Part shown: in pieces, positions 14,270-25,926 of the stretch | Layout of the letters: each line of letters starts with the position of its first letter | Numbering within the stretch: position 1 is the stretch's first letter | Source of the DNA: Strongylocentrotus purpuratus | Taxonomy: Eukaryota; Echinodermata; Echinoidea; Camarodonta; Strongylocentrotidae | Assembly: GCF_000002235.5 (NCBI RefSeq) | Contig: NW_022145613.1 | Coordinates: 6,368,519-6,432,518, forward strand | Reading direction: 5' to 3' | Length of the DNA stretch: 64,000 nucleotides | The notes under the pieces: model-generated | Told to the model about the DNA's origin: nothing | What the model saw: the letters and a program-made list of their open reading frames with translations, nothing else | Databases searched by the model: none | Position numbers and translations under genes: made by a program

Positions 14270-14457
14270 TGTAGTAGTAGTAGTAGAAGTAGAAGTAGTA
14301 GTAGTAATAGTAATAGTAGTAGTATTAATAGTAATAGTATTAGTAGTAGTAGTAGTAGAGAAGAAGAAGAGGAAGACGTAGAAGAAAAAGAAGGAAAAAG
14401 ATAAAGCTGAAGAAAAAGAAAAAGGAGAAGAAGAGGATGTGACAGTGCTGCTGCTAC

Positions 14458-14503
<46 letters not shown>

Positions 14504-17500
14504 AGTGATGACGTTAGTGATGGTAATGTTGTCGAAGGAGAAAGAAGAGGATGAACAGAAGGGTGAACAGAAAAAAAATTAGTTAACGCTTCCAAATATA
14601 TTCCTATCAGGTATCTAATGCAAATGATGGACCATTTCGACGAGAGTGCGACCCGTCTTCGAGATCATCTCATGCCCCTAGCCGACGACAAAACGCTTGT
14701 TAGAATGTTGGAGCATTTCAATAATGTCACTCTGGATGTCATTGCAAAGGTAACACTGTTTCCCTCCCCTTTCTTATCAACCACACCCACTCTCTATTCT
14801 CGCTTCCCCCCCCCCCTCTCTCTCTCTCTCCCTCTCCCCCCACTCTCTCTCTCTCTCTCTCTCCCACTCTGTCTCTCTCTCTCTCTCCCTTCATTGTCTC
14901 TCGGATCATTGAAAGAAGGCTAACCTTCCTTGATACAACTGCATAATACGACGAATTTATTGTATGCATATGAGTTCATATTTCTGTTTTGTTATCATTG
15001 ATAATACACATAACGTTAATGATCCTGTTCCCATTTTCTCATATTAATTCTCTTTGCTAAAGGTCGGCTTTGACATGGATATTAACGCCGTCGAAAATTC
15101 TGACTGTCCCTTTCCGTCGGCGATTGCGCTAGCACTTCAAGGCATGGACGCTACATTTAAGAACCCCCTCTTAATGGTATGCTTTTTCAGCAGTCTTTTC
15201 AAGGAAAATCAAAACAAATGCTATTAAAGATAGCTAAAAATCAGGGTAGCAGACTGGTGAATTTTTGAACGAAATCGTTGTATATAACCCTTTTTTTAAA
15301 CTATTTTTTATTTTTTGAATTGTATTAGTTGCTGTTTATTGTATCTTTTTATTCATATAAACACATGTAAATATACATTTGAAATGTATACAAATTTTAA
15401 TGACATTCGTATATAAAAACTTGTGATTTGACTTGTCTCAATAATGTTTTTTTTTAGTATTATTAAGTTTAATCAAGGCAGAATAATTACTAGGTTTGTG
15501 TCTTACTTTACTGTAATGGCATAAAAATATGATTTTTCAACAATTATGCATTTTAGTTCTGGACGAGTCTTTTCGTACTACTTTAGTCACGTAATACATT
15601 GCAAAAAAGTTATTGCACACGCCTTCACAGGCATATCACACACGTTATCATCAATATTTTACAAATTATAGGTTGATCCTCGCAGCAAAGCACGCCAATA
15701 TCGCCGATCGGTGCGCGACGCCGTCAAACTGGTACGAAACATTGGCCAGGATTGCATCGAAAAGAGAAGAGAGGCAAAGAAGAAAGGCGAGGAGTTGCCG
15801 AAGGACATCCTGACATGTATTTTGCAAGCAGAGGACGATGTCGGGAATGGCGAGAAGATTGAAACGGCAGATTTGATCGACGAGTTCGGGACATTTTTCG
15901 TAGCTGGTTAGCTAGTAATACATTGATTCGTCTCTTAGTATAAAGATTCTTTCAAGGATTAGTTGTGATGATTATAATCAAGATGGAACTGGTCGAAGTA
16001 ATGGAGGGTTAACATACACAAATGGGGTCAATATCACAAAGATATTTTTCTTCATATTATATAGACATAGCCTATGCGTAAAAATTAAATTAAATTCTTT
16101 CCTTATGTATAACATACAAGGCACATCAATGCACATTGGCGTAGCTATGTTTTTGTTTCATGTTGGGGAGGAAGGTAGGGACAGCCCACCATGAGAATTC
16201 ACCATCAAATTGAACAAAATTGATAAACCAGTACCTAAGCTAAACAAATTAACCAATGTACAGTTGAATCTCGTTTATATTGCAAACTCATTTTGACCAA
16301 GCAAAATTACTTCATTGTATGAGGGCTAAAAATAATAATATGAACACAAAATCAAAAGTGCGACCGTAATAATTCCCTTGTTATAAGGAGTATGTTAAAA
16401 CATTGTTCTTTCTATAAAAAAAGGTTCCACTTTCCTTATTTCACTTTTCCGATGGAATGTTAGAATCACAAACTTCCAAATATATTTTCGGGGAAGAGGA
16501 CATTTGGCCCCCTCATGACACTGGTGATACCCTTTTCCCCTCTCCAAAGGTCCAAAGGGCATGGATGCTGAATGGCTACACTTATGGGGGTCGATACTTC
16601 TGAAAAGACTGGTACAATAGCCCCAAACAAACAGGGAGTCTTTATAACCTCATATATGAATGTCATGTAGGCTATTAAACATCCCCTTTGTCATAATAAT
16701 TTGATACGTAATATGGTTATAACCTTGAACTTTATTGTTGTTCAATACAAAGGTCAAGAAACAACGAGCAATCTCCTTGCATTTACCTTACTGGAGATTG
16801 GAAGACACAAAGACGTGGCTAAGAGGTAAATAACAACCTACAATTGTATTTTATAATCTGCATGGAAACAAACACGATTGCGAAGACTTTCATTAAATAA
16901 AACTGAGGCCATTTCAATAGCCTCGTGTGTCACCTACTGGAAGGCGCGAACATGACAATATTAGGGACTTTTAGATTGAGTGGACGAGAATTCGACGAAC
17001 GCCGACTGGTCATGCGTGTCAACGTACTCAACTGCCCATGTTGACTACAAGAAATCTTTTAGATTGCACTCGGCGATATACATGCATGCAGGAAGTAACA
17101 CTATGAACATGACGAACAAAGAAAGAGGACAAAATATACAGTTCCATATTCTACCCTCAACAATTGCTGTGGTAGAACATCCCTTCACTGCTATTATGTA
17201 AAAATGTATAGAACAGGTGAATATGCATGTGACACCTGTTCTACACATTTTTACATAATAGCAGGGAAGGGATGTTCCTTTGTCTACCTGAGGAACTGTA
17301 TATTTTATGCGCACGCGGCATATACTAGTACCGTACTAGATGTAGGAAAATCAATGTTTACGCATTCTCGATCGCCGACTGAGACGACGTGACGCATGCG
17401 CAGTGCCTTAAAATGACGTCACACGTTGAAGTCAAACCTGTCGACGTGCAAATCTAAAAGTCCCTAATATAACGTGGTACGAACATTGCATGGCCCTATG

Positions 17501-20500
17501 TTATCAGTGTCTGTGATATGCTTACTTGCTTACTTGCTTAAGTCGGGTCAACTGCCCGAGCTGTGATGGCCTTCCACACATTCCTGTCCAGCATGGCTGC
17601 TTTTACCTCTGACAGTTCAAGTCCCGTATCCTTCTTGAGTAGGTCTGTATAGGTAAGATGAGGTCTTCCAGGTTTCTTCTTCCCGTGATAAGAGTAAAAG
17701 CTGAGATATTGGTTCGTTGATGTTCCTACAGCTGTGATATGGTGTAATAATGAAGCCCTAAACAAAAATTGCGCTTCAAAATGATCATAAAGTGCCTCAA
17801 AAAATAAAAATCTTTGAGTGACCGGTTTTACCATACTTGTTTTCCCCAATAGACTGTGATGTAATAAAAAAAAACGTTGGGAAACGGTTTTTTGAATTTT
17901 AGAATTCCAATCATAAATAGCTTGTTAATCAGACAGGCGATCGGCTTGTAAAAGTCATGGGATTCCAGACTGACCTTAAGGTTTATAATTATGATTGCAG
18001 CATGAGCTAAATCCAGGATTTTGTTTCAGATTCTGAGGCAATGTTACCGAGTCACTTTAACTTGATTTTTTGAAAGTCTTTGCGATCACGTTTCTAGCAT
18101 CGATACAAATCAATTGACCAATTATTACCAAGTATGACTGGAATAGGCAGGAGAAAATATATCTTAGCAAATCCCACGCGTCATGTTATAAAAGTTTTGT
18201 TGACGTCATTTAGAGGTACCATATGTGCAACTTTAGATTTACAGGGAATTAAAATCAGAATTTAGGGACTTTAATCATACTAATTGTGTTTTAATCACAG
18301 TGAAAATAAAATATAAAGGAGGGATAGCAAAATACAAAGAGGGAAAATAATATCGATGGAAACGAGAGCTCAATATAAACCTGGAAAGAAGCAAAAGAGA
18401 ATGTAATATACAACTCAAATCCAACTGTTTTTGTATAACTTGTGTGAGTTTGCTAACCATGATAGTAATCGTTTCCTGTTATGTATTCCGTTTTTTTTTA
18501 CTAGACTAAAAGATGAAGTAGACGAAGTCCTCGGAAGTAAATCGATTATTGAGCACTCGGATCTCACGAAATTGGAATACATGTCTAGGGTAGGTAGTAC
18601 ATAGGGCATGGCGGAGAACAACCGTTGGCTGAAGATAGTGTCTTCCTGTTGAAGAAACAAACAAAAATACATGTATAAAGAAAAAAATGATAAAAAAATG
18701 ATAAATGAATCGATAAATAAATTAAGAAAATCATAGATTAATTAATTCATGAATTGGTAAACAAACAAACTAATACATAAACAAATAAATAAATATATAA
18801 AGTATTCCATTGAATAATTACTAAACCCAAATAGGAATATTTCCTAATAACTCAGTGTTTCAAGATAATCCATAAATATTGTTACGTTGCAACATTAAGA
18901 TGATATGATTATGAAAATGATTATGATTTTCTTAAGTAGATAGGAGTTACTGTTTAATAAACAAACATCTAAATGCTACTTTTTCCCTTTTTACTTCTTC
19001 TACATCATTCTGTGAAGGTGAAAATCAAAAGGAAATTCATGTAAATTCATGCAGGTTGATTTTAAGAGAGCTAAGATATGTTTTATCACCCCATCGTCGT
19101 AAGTCTAAGGGTTTCCCATAGTTTATATCACCGCATGTACTGTATAATTATATATATATATATATATATATAGTCATTTATTTGTTTATATCACACAGGA
19201 CCTCTGGTAGCCTGTTTGTATTTTATTCAAATACATGAGTGAAGAAATCAAGAAAGGAATACATATTTTTTTGTTAAAGGCCACGTGTCATTTCCAGTAA
19301 AATAAAATGTCCACATTTTAACATTTCATTCTTTTTCGTAGGTTTTTAAAGAAACAATGCGCCTTAACCCACCTGTAAGTGGTGCAAGCCGTGAGCTTGC
19401 TTCTGATGTTCAATCGTGTGGTTACGTCATCCCAAAGGGGGCATCTGTACTGGTAGGTATAGTCACAAAGCATTTTATTTCGGTTGCTTCTCTCTACCCA
19501 GATATTAAATAATAATAATAATAATAATAATCTGGATTTATATAACGCCTGATACGGAATACCGTCTCTAAGCGCTTTACAGATATTATAACCCCTGGTC
19601 ATCGGATTCATTCACGCACAATGTGCACCATCTCCACACCCTTGGGAGCATTCCTTCCATAATTATGGTCACCGTCAGGGCATAGACAATTACTAACACC
19701 AAATTGGTGTTTAAAGCATTGAATGCTTTCGTCATCCTAACAGGTCCCCATTTCTCTCTTGGGTATCGAATGTCAAATGTAAATTAATGCCTTGCCAAGG
19801 ACATTATTCAAATGGGTAACTGTTAAGATCTAGCGTATGCTCGTCAGTGACATAGCCTAAAAAATCCTCCCAAATATATTTTGAAATATACATACTTGAC
19901 TATCTAATTCATTACAGATGTTATACAGCGTTACTGAGCATTATGAATTTACTTATGTTTCATGTTTACCTTCTAATACTTTGTGTGGGAAACGGATTTG
20001 CGGATGATTTGTTCCAACGGTTGAGCTCAGGTTAAAAATGGAGATAAATTTAACATTTTGAAACGGTTGGGACGACAATTCTGCCTACTTTTATTTCGTC
20101 ATTAGTCAGCTGCTACGAATTCCTTCCGAAGGTCTTTTTGTAGATCAACGTCTATTTGCATTTCTAAACATTTAGTATTAGCTTTATTATATTCTTTGAA
20201 AATGCCATTCCAAGATTAACATAACGTAAGATTAATTGTATCTTATGACTTTGGAAAGCTATTTTGTTTTAAATTCTTATGACATGACTTTCTCGATGCA
20301 GTTCTTGTCCTACCTGACGTCACGATTGGAAGAGTATTTCGATGATCCTCTTCTATTCAATCCTGATCGATTTATTCCAACTGATGAAACGTGAGTATAT
20401 TGACTATCATGACCTTATAAGCTCACATGAGCCACTCGAATTCTTTGTAAGTACGGCCCTAGTTTGATAATGCGTGTGCATGTATGAGCTTCATTTAAGA

Positions 20501-21058
20501 AAAAGAAATGCTACCGATTACACTAATGTTAATTCGAATTAATCAGGGTAGGTTTTGCCAGATTTCGTTTTACCCCCGTCGCCCTTGGAATAGTACAGTC
20601 AAACCTGATTTAGCGATCACTTATCTATAAAGACCATATATTTATTTCCCTTGAATATGGTTCCTCATTGAAACCATTGAGTCCAACCGTTAAGGAGGCA
20701 TGCACTAGAACAATTGGGGGCACCTGTTTAACTCGGAAATAAATTAGGGGGAGATATGTGGGGGGGGGGGTGGTCCAGGTTTCTTCTTTTATTGTCCTTT
20801 GCCCCTTCTCATTTTCCCTTTCTCTTTTTTCTCCCCCTTCTTCCCTTTAGTCTTATTCATTTGATGGTGGAAGGGGTGCAATTTTCCCCATGTTCCCTGT
20901 AATTACGCAAATGTATTCGTATCTCCATCAGCTTTATTCAGCGTTCACAGATAATAAGTAAAGTTGCAAACACCCATTAAATACTAATTATCATTATTTT
21001 ATATTTATTCTTCTTCTTATTATTATTATCATCATCATCATCATTATCATCATTATCA

Positions 21059-21148
<90 letters not shown>

Positions 21149-21818
21149 ATTATCATTATTGTTATCACCATCATCGTCGTCATCATTATTATTATCATAA
21201 TTCATTCTTCTCATAACTAACGATACATTATACGTGGAAGATCATATTTGTATAATATCTTTTCAGGCCGAGGCACTTCTTTGCATACTTTCCCTTTGCA
21301 ATTGGGCAACGGAACTGTATCGGACAGCAATTAGCTCTAGTAAGTCTTCCCCCCCCCCCTCTCTCTCTCTCTCTACATACTAGTCAAATGGCAATATAGT
21401 ATTAAATATCACAAGTCATTAATCTTCTTCAGTATCATAACAAACAAACATTTAAAGTCGTTTATGTTTTATAAATTTACTCGTCAAGTGTTTAGTGCAA
21501 ACAATGTACTGTTACTTTTGCTAGTATTAAGCAACAGTTATTATTTTTATAACTATGATATTTTTTAAAGTAGTTTTACTTCGTAACTTCAACTCGTACT
21601 ACTTTTACTACTAATACTACTACCACTACTACTAATTATAATATCAATACTGCTGTTGTTGCTACTACTAGTCTACCACTGCTACTAAAAGGTAAACTAG
21701 TACTACTACTATTAATACTACTACTACTACTACTACTCCTACTTCTACTACTCATACTACTACTACTACTACTACTTTACTGTTACTACTACTACTATTA
21801 CTGCTGCTGTTGTTAATT

Positions 21819-21849
<31 letters not shown>

Positions 21850-22052
21850 ATTATTACTACTTCTACTGCTCTAAACCCTTCGCTATTGACTAACTGTTTT
21901 TGATTTTGCAGATTGAAGCAAAGGTGATATTGGCAAAACTGTTGCAGAGTTTCGACTTTAGACTGGAGCAATCTCAGCGTCATATCATTGTGAGTCAGGT
22001 CACCAACAAACCGATTGATGGATGCAAGAATTACATCAGCCTCAGGGACTAA
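7848..22052 (+). CDS. Cytochrome P450, CYP46A1-like, copy 1 (13 exons)
   Basis: Exons: 7848-7993, 10397-10477, 11648-11729, 12709-12869, 14611-14749, 15063-15176, 15672-15906, 16753-16825, 18505-18589, 19342-19452, 20302-20390, 21267-21339, 21912-22052. All junctions are GT/AG and in phase, giving 509 aa, a normal P450 length. Residues about 10-34 form the N-terminal ER membrane anchor, followed by a proline-rich hinge. Visible P450 motifs are the I-helix AGQETT (about 318-323), the K-helix ETMR (376-379), the PDRF of the meander (430-433) and the heme loop FAIGQRNCIG with axial Cys456. The exon 7-8 region (LPKDILTCILQAEDD, FVAGQETTSNLLAFTLLE) resembles vertebrate cholesterol 24-hydroxylase, so a sterol hydroxylase role is likely but unproven. 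Copy 2 has His where this one has Gln in the I-helix motif. Confidence 0.9.
8763..8780. repeat. (TA)n run in intron 1 of P450 copy 1
   Basis: A short TA run inside an AT-rich stretch with ATACATGTATAT-type palindromes (about 8690-8780). Confidence 0.8.
8998..9110 (-). repeat. Dispersed repeat, partner of 17940-18052
   Basis: The minus strand here (TCATGACTGACCTAAAGG, then GAGCATGAGCTAAATCCAG and CAGAATCTGAGGCAAAG) matches plus-strand sequence at 17940-18052. This gives an inverted pair about 9 kb apart within one gene, in introns 1 and 8. Probably an old small transposon. Confidence 0.7.
10478..10830 (+). repeat. Minisatellite of GTAAGTTTAAAGATG units, intron 2 of P450 copy 1
   Basis: The unit is about 15 bp. 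The first unit is the intron 2 splice donor itself (GTAAGTTTAAAGATGG directly after exon 2). Degenerate copies run to about 10818 and are interrupted by the fold-back element at 10525-10706. The equivalent array in copy 2 starts at 32585. Confidence 0.85.
10525..10706. mobile_element. 182-bp fold-back (MITE-like) element in the minisatellite
   Basis: The ends are inverted repeats: GGCCCGAATTCACAAAGGAG and its partner ending CTCCTTTGTAAATTCGGGCC. The interior contains further inverted motifs such as GACGCGTTTTGACGCG against AACGCGTCATATGACG. GAT lies on both sides (10522-10524 and 10707-10709), a possible 3-bp target duplication. It has no coding capacity and is absent at the same site in copy 2. 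Confidence 0.8.
10818..11065. repeat. GGACAATTACCCC-type array, intron 2 of P450 copy 1
   Basis: Repeated units of about 15-16 bp on the theme GGACAATTACCCCC. They occur on the plus strand up to about 10950 and as the reverse complement (GGGGTAATTGTAC) after about 11020, so the array is itself an inverted repeat. A matching array occurs in copy 2 at about 32875-33300. Confidence 0.8.
11085..11560. repeat. CG-rich degenerate palindromic-word region
   Basis: Short self-complementary or near-palindromic words recur (GCCGCGGCGGCCG, CCGTACGG, GCCGTGCGG, CGTACGG, GCCGCACGG), often separated by 15-30 bp. It is much richer in CpG than its surroundings. No coding signal was seen. It occupies the end of intron 2 in copy 1, with no equivalent there in copy 2. 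Confidence 0.6.
11820..11960 (+). repeat. Dispersed repeat, partner of 40838-40962
   Basis: AAAGATAAACTTGAGTTCT, CAGAATCAAACGAAACTT, CACTGAATGTTCAAGA and AAATGTATACT occur in the same order at 40838-40962, in intron 10 of the other P450 copy. The positions are not orthologous within the genes, so one of them is an insertion or conversion product. Confidence 0.75.
12000..12200 (+). repeat. Dispersed repeat, inverted partner of 31195-31380
   Basis: CATATACATCTTTCTGTGTACAGTGCTTGT, the AAGACTGGGCCAAATTT segment and GCAATCGCATGACCA reappear as the reverse complement at 31195-31380, in intron 1 of copy 2. The open frames across it look like chance. Confidence 0.75.
13380..14520 (+). repeat. (AGT)n / (GAT)n trinucleotide repeat block, intron 4 of P450 copy 1
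   Basis: Two AGT-type blocks (about 13380-13560 and 13905-14375) are followed by GAA-rich sequence and a (GAT)n run (about 14456-14502). They encode only poly-Ser, poly-Val or poly-Leu artefacts. Copy 2 has the same kind of block at 35340-35870. Confidence 0.95.
14808..14890. repeat. (CT)n-rich tract, intron 5 of P450 copy 1
   Basis: A run of C followed by CT repeats with short C-rich breaks. Copy 2 has a shorter version at about 36210-36280. Confidence 0.9.
16963..17465 (+). mobile_element. 503-bp inverted-repeat element (MITE-like) in intron 8 of P450 copy 1
   Basis: The ends are AGGGACTTTTAGATT and AATCTAAAAGTCCCT, extended to ATTAGGGAC/GTCCCTAAT. The centre holds a long hairpin (GTAAAAATGTATAGAACAGG against CCTGTTCTACACATTTTTAC near 17198-17256). 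No transposase frame is seen. Flanking ATAT on both sides suggests a short AT-rich target duplication, though TA or AT cannot be excluded. Copy 2 carries the uninterrupted site (GGCGCGAACATGACAATA then GATACGAACATT) near 38310. Confidence 0.85.
17538..17700 (-). pseudogene. Non-LTR retrotransposon fragment (C-terminal end of ORF2-type protein)
   Basis: The minus strand encodes KKPGRPHLTYTDLLKKDTG followed by a segment ending MLDRNVWKAITARAVDPT, like the C-terminal tail downstream of reverse transcriptase in several LINE clades. It lies in intron 8 just right of the inverted-repeat element. Only the tail is present. Confidence 0.55.
17940..18052 (+). repeat. Dispersed repeat, inverted partner of 8998-9110
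   Basis: Contains TTAAGGTTTATAATTATGAT, GCATGAGCTAAATCCAGG and GATTCTGAGGCAATGTTACCG, the reverse complement of sequence in intron 1. Confidence 0.7.
19509..19800 (-). mobile_element. SINE-like repeat with (AAT)n end, intron 10 of P450 copy 1
   Basis: An (AAT)n run is followed by CTGGATTTATATAACGCC and CTAAGCGCTTTACAGA, a core seen in short interspersed repeats of marine animals. Copy 2 reads through the same site (CCCAGATATTAAA then GATAAACTTGAG near 40838) without this insert. The orientation is set by the AAT run being the likely 3' tail. The right edge is approximate. Confidence 0.65.
21012..21200. repeat. (ATT)n microsatellite, intron 11 of P450 copy 1
   Basis: A long ATT run with ATC interruptions. 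Poly-Ile and poly-Asn frames here are artefacts. Copy 2 has only a few such units near 42640. Confidence 0.95.
21596..21865 (+). repeat. (ACT)n trinucleotide block, intron 12 of P450 copy 1
   Basis: ACT-type triplets, the reverse complement of the AGT block in intron 4 of the same gene. The paralogous block is at 43141-43500. Confidence 0.95.
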
Positions 22053-24211
22053 AGACTGAGTGTATCAACCTTTCCAACCACATGGCGGAGTGAAATGGCA
22101 CCGTATGGACAGCACAGTGTCGTCTTCCAAACCAAGGCGTCATGTCTGATAGACGCTGGGCGACTAAACGCCAGAGCGAGTGGCCCAGCCAAGTGGCCTT
22201 TAGTAATCTGGTTTGGATTTCTTATGTTAACCCTTGTTTCCGACTGGAATTCTCTGGAAAGTCCAATTATCTCACTTACAATTGTTAGCTCGAGTCATCA
22301 AATGCTTCCTATTTTATTGTAATTTTGCATGTAAAATAGATTTGGATGTGATATTTTGTATTGATCATTTATATGTTCATCTTATACGCAAAACCAGTTT
22401 ACGTCTTTTACCTTTTCATAATGAACGTATAACTAACGAAATCAACTGGGAAATGGCCATTGTGATTGGTCAATGAATCCAACATATAGCTCCGTTTAGT
22501 CTCATTTGACAACGCCCCCCTATCGTCGGAGTCGGCAGCCTAACATGTAAGCCAATGGAATTTTACCCCCAAAATCGCTAAAAATTCATTTTTTGTTTAA
22601 ACGAAAAGCACATCCACCCGACGTACGTTATCACTAGCTCTTTCATTGGGACCATCATGTCCCATTGACTTTTGAAAGTTCACCCACCGTAATTTGATAA
22701 AAATAGGTTGCAAGCTCGCCGTTGCCTATATAACACATGTGAAACAAGTCGAACTTTGGACTCAGTTTGCCAAGCGATTGTAAGATTATAGGTCAAGCAC
22801 ACAAAGGATAAGAAGCATGAATTTTCACATATCACTTCTGCTTAGTTCATTATGTCCATTTCATCCAACCCCCCCCCCCCCCCGTAATTTTTCCATTTAG
22901 TAAAATCAAACATTTTGCCGAGGTAAGCAAAAACATGAATATTCATGATCACCATGGACTATTCGATCATTTACAGAGGGGTGCAATTGTGAACCACATC
23001 AAACTCCCCTACTTTAAGTCAAGTATTTCATTGTATAATGTAGTTTGGTAGGTTTATTTTAATAACGGTTTAATTATCAGATATTAATGATAGTTTAAAG
23101 ATATGGAAAATGTTCTTTTTTTTATATTTAGCAAAGCAATCTCACATACAAAGTCACTACCAAGTGTCGTCTAATCCGCCGATTGTCGTCTGCTATATAC
23201 GTCCAGCCAGCGAAAATGAGACAACCGGAGCAATATGAGTCATGAATAATTCATGCAGAGCATTTAATAAAACCATCCATTACAGGTCAAGAACGTGAAT
23301 GTTTTTGTAAATATTTCATTACGTTATCTATTTAATCAAATGATATATAAATGTCATTTGATTTTTATATTTTCCAGACGTTATTCATGAAAAAATATAA
23401 GTTTGCATGGATTTCGTAATATAAACTGTATACCTTGTTCATATATATTAACAAAGCATAGAACACTTCGATTATATCAAGAAACTTCAGTTGTCTAAGA
23501 ACTAGCCATTGTTTTTAATGCTTATAAAACTCTTAATACCTTCTGACATGATCTGGATATGAATTCGTTGATTATTTGCATTTTAAAGACTTCAAAGATT
23601 ACATTGAAGCTTTTTAAAATGAATATAAATAATTATAAACTTCTAAATAACTTTTAACATACTTGTAATGAGGACAACAGAAAAGGCAATTGATGAATGA
23701 CGTCAATGACCTTTACTTCTTGAAATGTTCAGTGGTAGCGTGTATAATGAAAAAGTATTAATCCTGTGTAAATGTAATAAATAGATCAAAACCTGTTTCC
23801 CTCAATCAATACTCTCATATTTGACAAGCTATCATGTTTTCTCCTGATCGCTATCCTTCTAGGTTTAATTAGAAACACGATTTATAGTTCATATATGAAG
23901 AACTGTCGATGGCTTATGATCGTGATGATGAGTCTGGTATAAAGAGCATGACAACATACTCGATAAGCACGATTTAAGTCCTATTTATTTTAATTCTATG
24001 CTATTAAGATGACTTGTCATGGTCAGATGCTTATTCATAAAACAAACTCAGATGTCATTTAACCTACAATATATAAGTAAAAACTGAAATCAAATGAACA
24101 AAGTTAAAATGAATACTTTACATACAGGTAGAACTTAAAAGAAGGTATCCTCAGTTTTTGAAATCAATCAATTTATAAAAAAAAAAAAGGGAAACATTAA
24201 TTGCTTATTTA

Positions 24212-24985
24212 TTATGAACAAATGAAACACTTGACAATATAAAATAGTGCTATACAGGCTTTATGATTTAGAATATACAAATAGTACCCCATAGGGAACC
24301 TTATCAAATACTTTGGAGAAATCAAGGAGTGCCATGTCCGATTGTTCAATGTCATCAATGGCTTTGGCGGGGTCCGAGTCTGGACAGCAAGGGTGGGCTT
24401 GGAGATGCAGGGTCGTTTCTTTCGAAAGCCATGATGTGCATCAGACAGGATGTTGTGGTCTCCAAGGTAGGTCATGATGCTGCTAAGAACGATATGCTCC
24501 AGCAATGCACAGGTCACTGACGTCAGAGAGATAGGTCTGTAGTTATCTGGGTTGCTACGGTTACCTTTCTTGAAGATGGGAGCAATATTAGCCATCTTTT
24601 ATTGACACTCTGGTTAAATTAATGGAGGTTTGGAAGAATCGAGTGAACACATGTGTCATTTCGGTGGCGAGTGCCTTCAGAAATCCGGCTGGGATTCTGT
24701 CAGGACCAGTGGCTTTATGAACATCAAGCTCAGACAGGATCTTCAGAACCCTTGGTGGAGATGTGTAATGTGATCCATGGTTGGGTATAGGAGTGGTATT
24801 TTGTCTCTCCGACTAGTCATAGCTTCATTGCAGTTGAAGATGGATGAACACTGATGACTTAGGATGTTCGCCTTTGAGAGGCTGTCTGAGTAAGTCATTC
24901 CATTACATGATTTCAATGGAGCCAGACCTGAAGCATCGCATCGCTTGCTTTTTATGAAACACCAGAAACGCTTTGGGTTGTACAC
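24212..24985 (-). pseudogene. Decayed non-LTR retrotransposon: reverse transcriptase N-terminal part
   Basis: On the minus strand a pre-RT segment (KRFWCFIKSKRCD, 24985-24743) is followed after a frameshift by VHKATGPDRIPAGFLKALA and then, in another frame, by ANIAPIFKKGNRSNPDNYRP, ISLTSVTCALLEHIV and HGFRKK. These are the conserved opening blocks of LINE reverse transcriptase. Frame changes and loss of the catalytic YxDD region show it is dead. The 5' end stops at the poly-G block near 25020. Confidence 0.85.
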
Positions 24986-25551
24986 AGTGGCGTAATGAGC
25001 AAAAACATTTTTTTGTTTTTATTGGGGGGGGGGGGGGGGTTGGCAGACCATGCAGACCCTGATGAACGTTTTTTCAAAGAGGGTCTAGGGGCAAAGCCCC
25101 GGCGGGGGTCAAGGGGCAGAGCCCTCGAAGCTCAAGGGGTATGGGCATTAGTGGCGGAACCAGGAATTTCTTACTGGGTGGGGGGCACAAAATGGCATGG
25201 GTTGAAATATATGTAAATCGATGAGGTGACATAGTGAGGCTTTAGCGGCGAGGGAGCGGGGCGACCTAGCAGGGGTGGGTCTGGGAGGAGGTTCTGACCC
25301 CCTCCAAGAGTAGAAATCATTTGCAATTTTAGAACCACATTACACGCATTTTCAGACATTTCCGGGAGTACTAAAACGTAAGATTGCTCTCTCCTCCCCC
25401 CTCCAAGAGTAGGGATCTTTTGCAATTTAAGAACCACATTTGGCGCTTTAATGTCCACCGGCATTTCCTGGAGAAAAAAATGAATTCTTCTGATTGGTTA
25501 GAAGTTAGAGAAAAGTGATCTGTGACGACGTGAGACGTTGTATATGCTTAG

Positions 25552-25926
25552 TTGCTGCACAATGCACAAAGACGGTGGTCCGGATTTCGCCCTAAGTATT
25601 CGACCACGTTTGCATTAATAGATTTAATTGAACATATTAGGTCAGCCGTCGACACTGGTAATGTCGTCGGTATAGTGTCACTCGATCTCGAAAAAGCGTT
25701 CGATATGGTATCTCACGATATACTCATTCGTAAATTAAAGTTCTATGGTTTTCATGAAAATATGATAGTGGTTCAAGGATTAATTTTTTACTTGCGAAGT
25801 CAAATAACAGTAATAAATGGCAATGAATCAAATGTGTCTTTTATCAAACACGGTACAAGAGGGCAAACAAAAGGTTTTCATGAAGCAAATAATGACTTTA
25901 GCATTGATTATTCTAAAATACACTAG
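25552..25926 (+). pseudogene. Non-LTR retrotransposon reverse transcriptase palm fragment
   Basis: The open frame contains SGFRPKYSTTFALIDLIEHI and VSLDLEKAFDMVSHDILI, the RT palm block with the first catalytic aspartates, then degrades after KFYGFHE. There is no YxDD block. It belongs to a different lineage and strand from the fragment at 24212-24985. Confidence 0.85.

Larger units (their letters stand above)
6648..23895 (+). repeat. Segmental duplication, unit 1 (contains P450 copy 1)
   Basis: The left edge shares a block with 26826-26962: TTTAATGTCTAATTTCTCG and the following pyrimidine-rich stretch up to GAGAGTTTGGTTCTAAAG. The right edge shares a block with about 60910-61496, for example CTGTATACCTTGTTCAT and TTAACAAAGCAT near 23430 and 61020. 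Between these, all 13 P450 exons and many intron segments match. Boundaries are by eye and approximate. Confidence 0.75.

Noticed and set aside
13886..14595. Long Ser-, Val- and Leu-rich open frames
   Set aside because: They are translations of AGT/GTA triplet repeats in an intron on both strands, with no domain or splice support.
20977..21198. Poly-Ile/Asn open frame
   Set aside because: Caused by the ATT microsatellite in intron 11.
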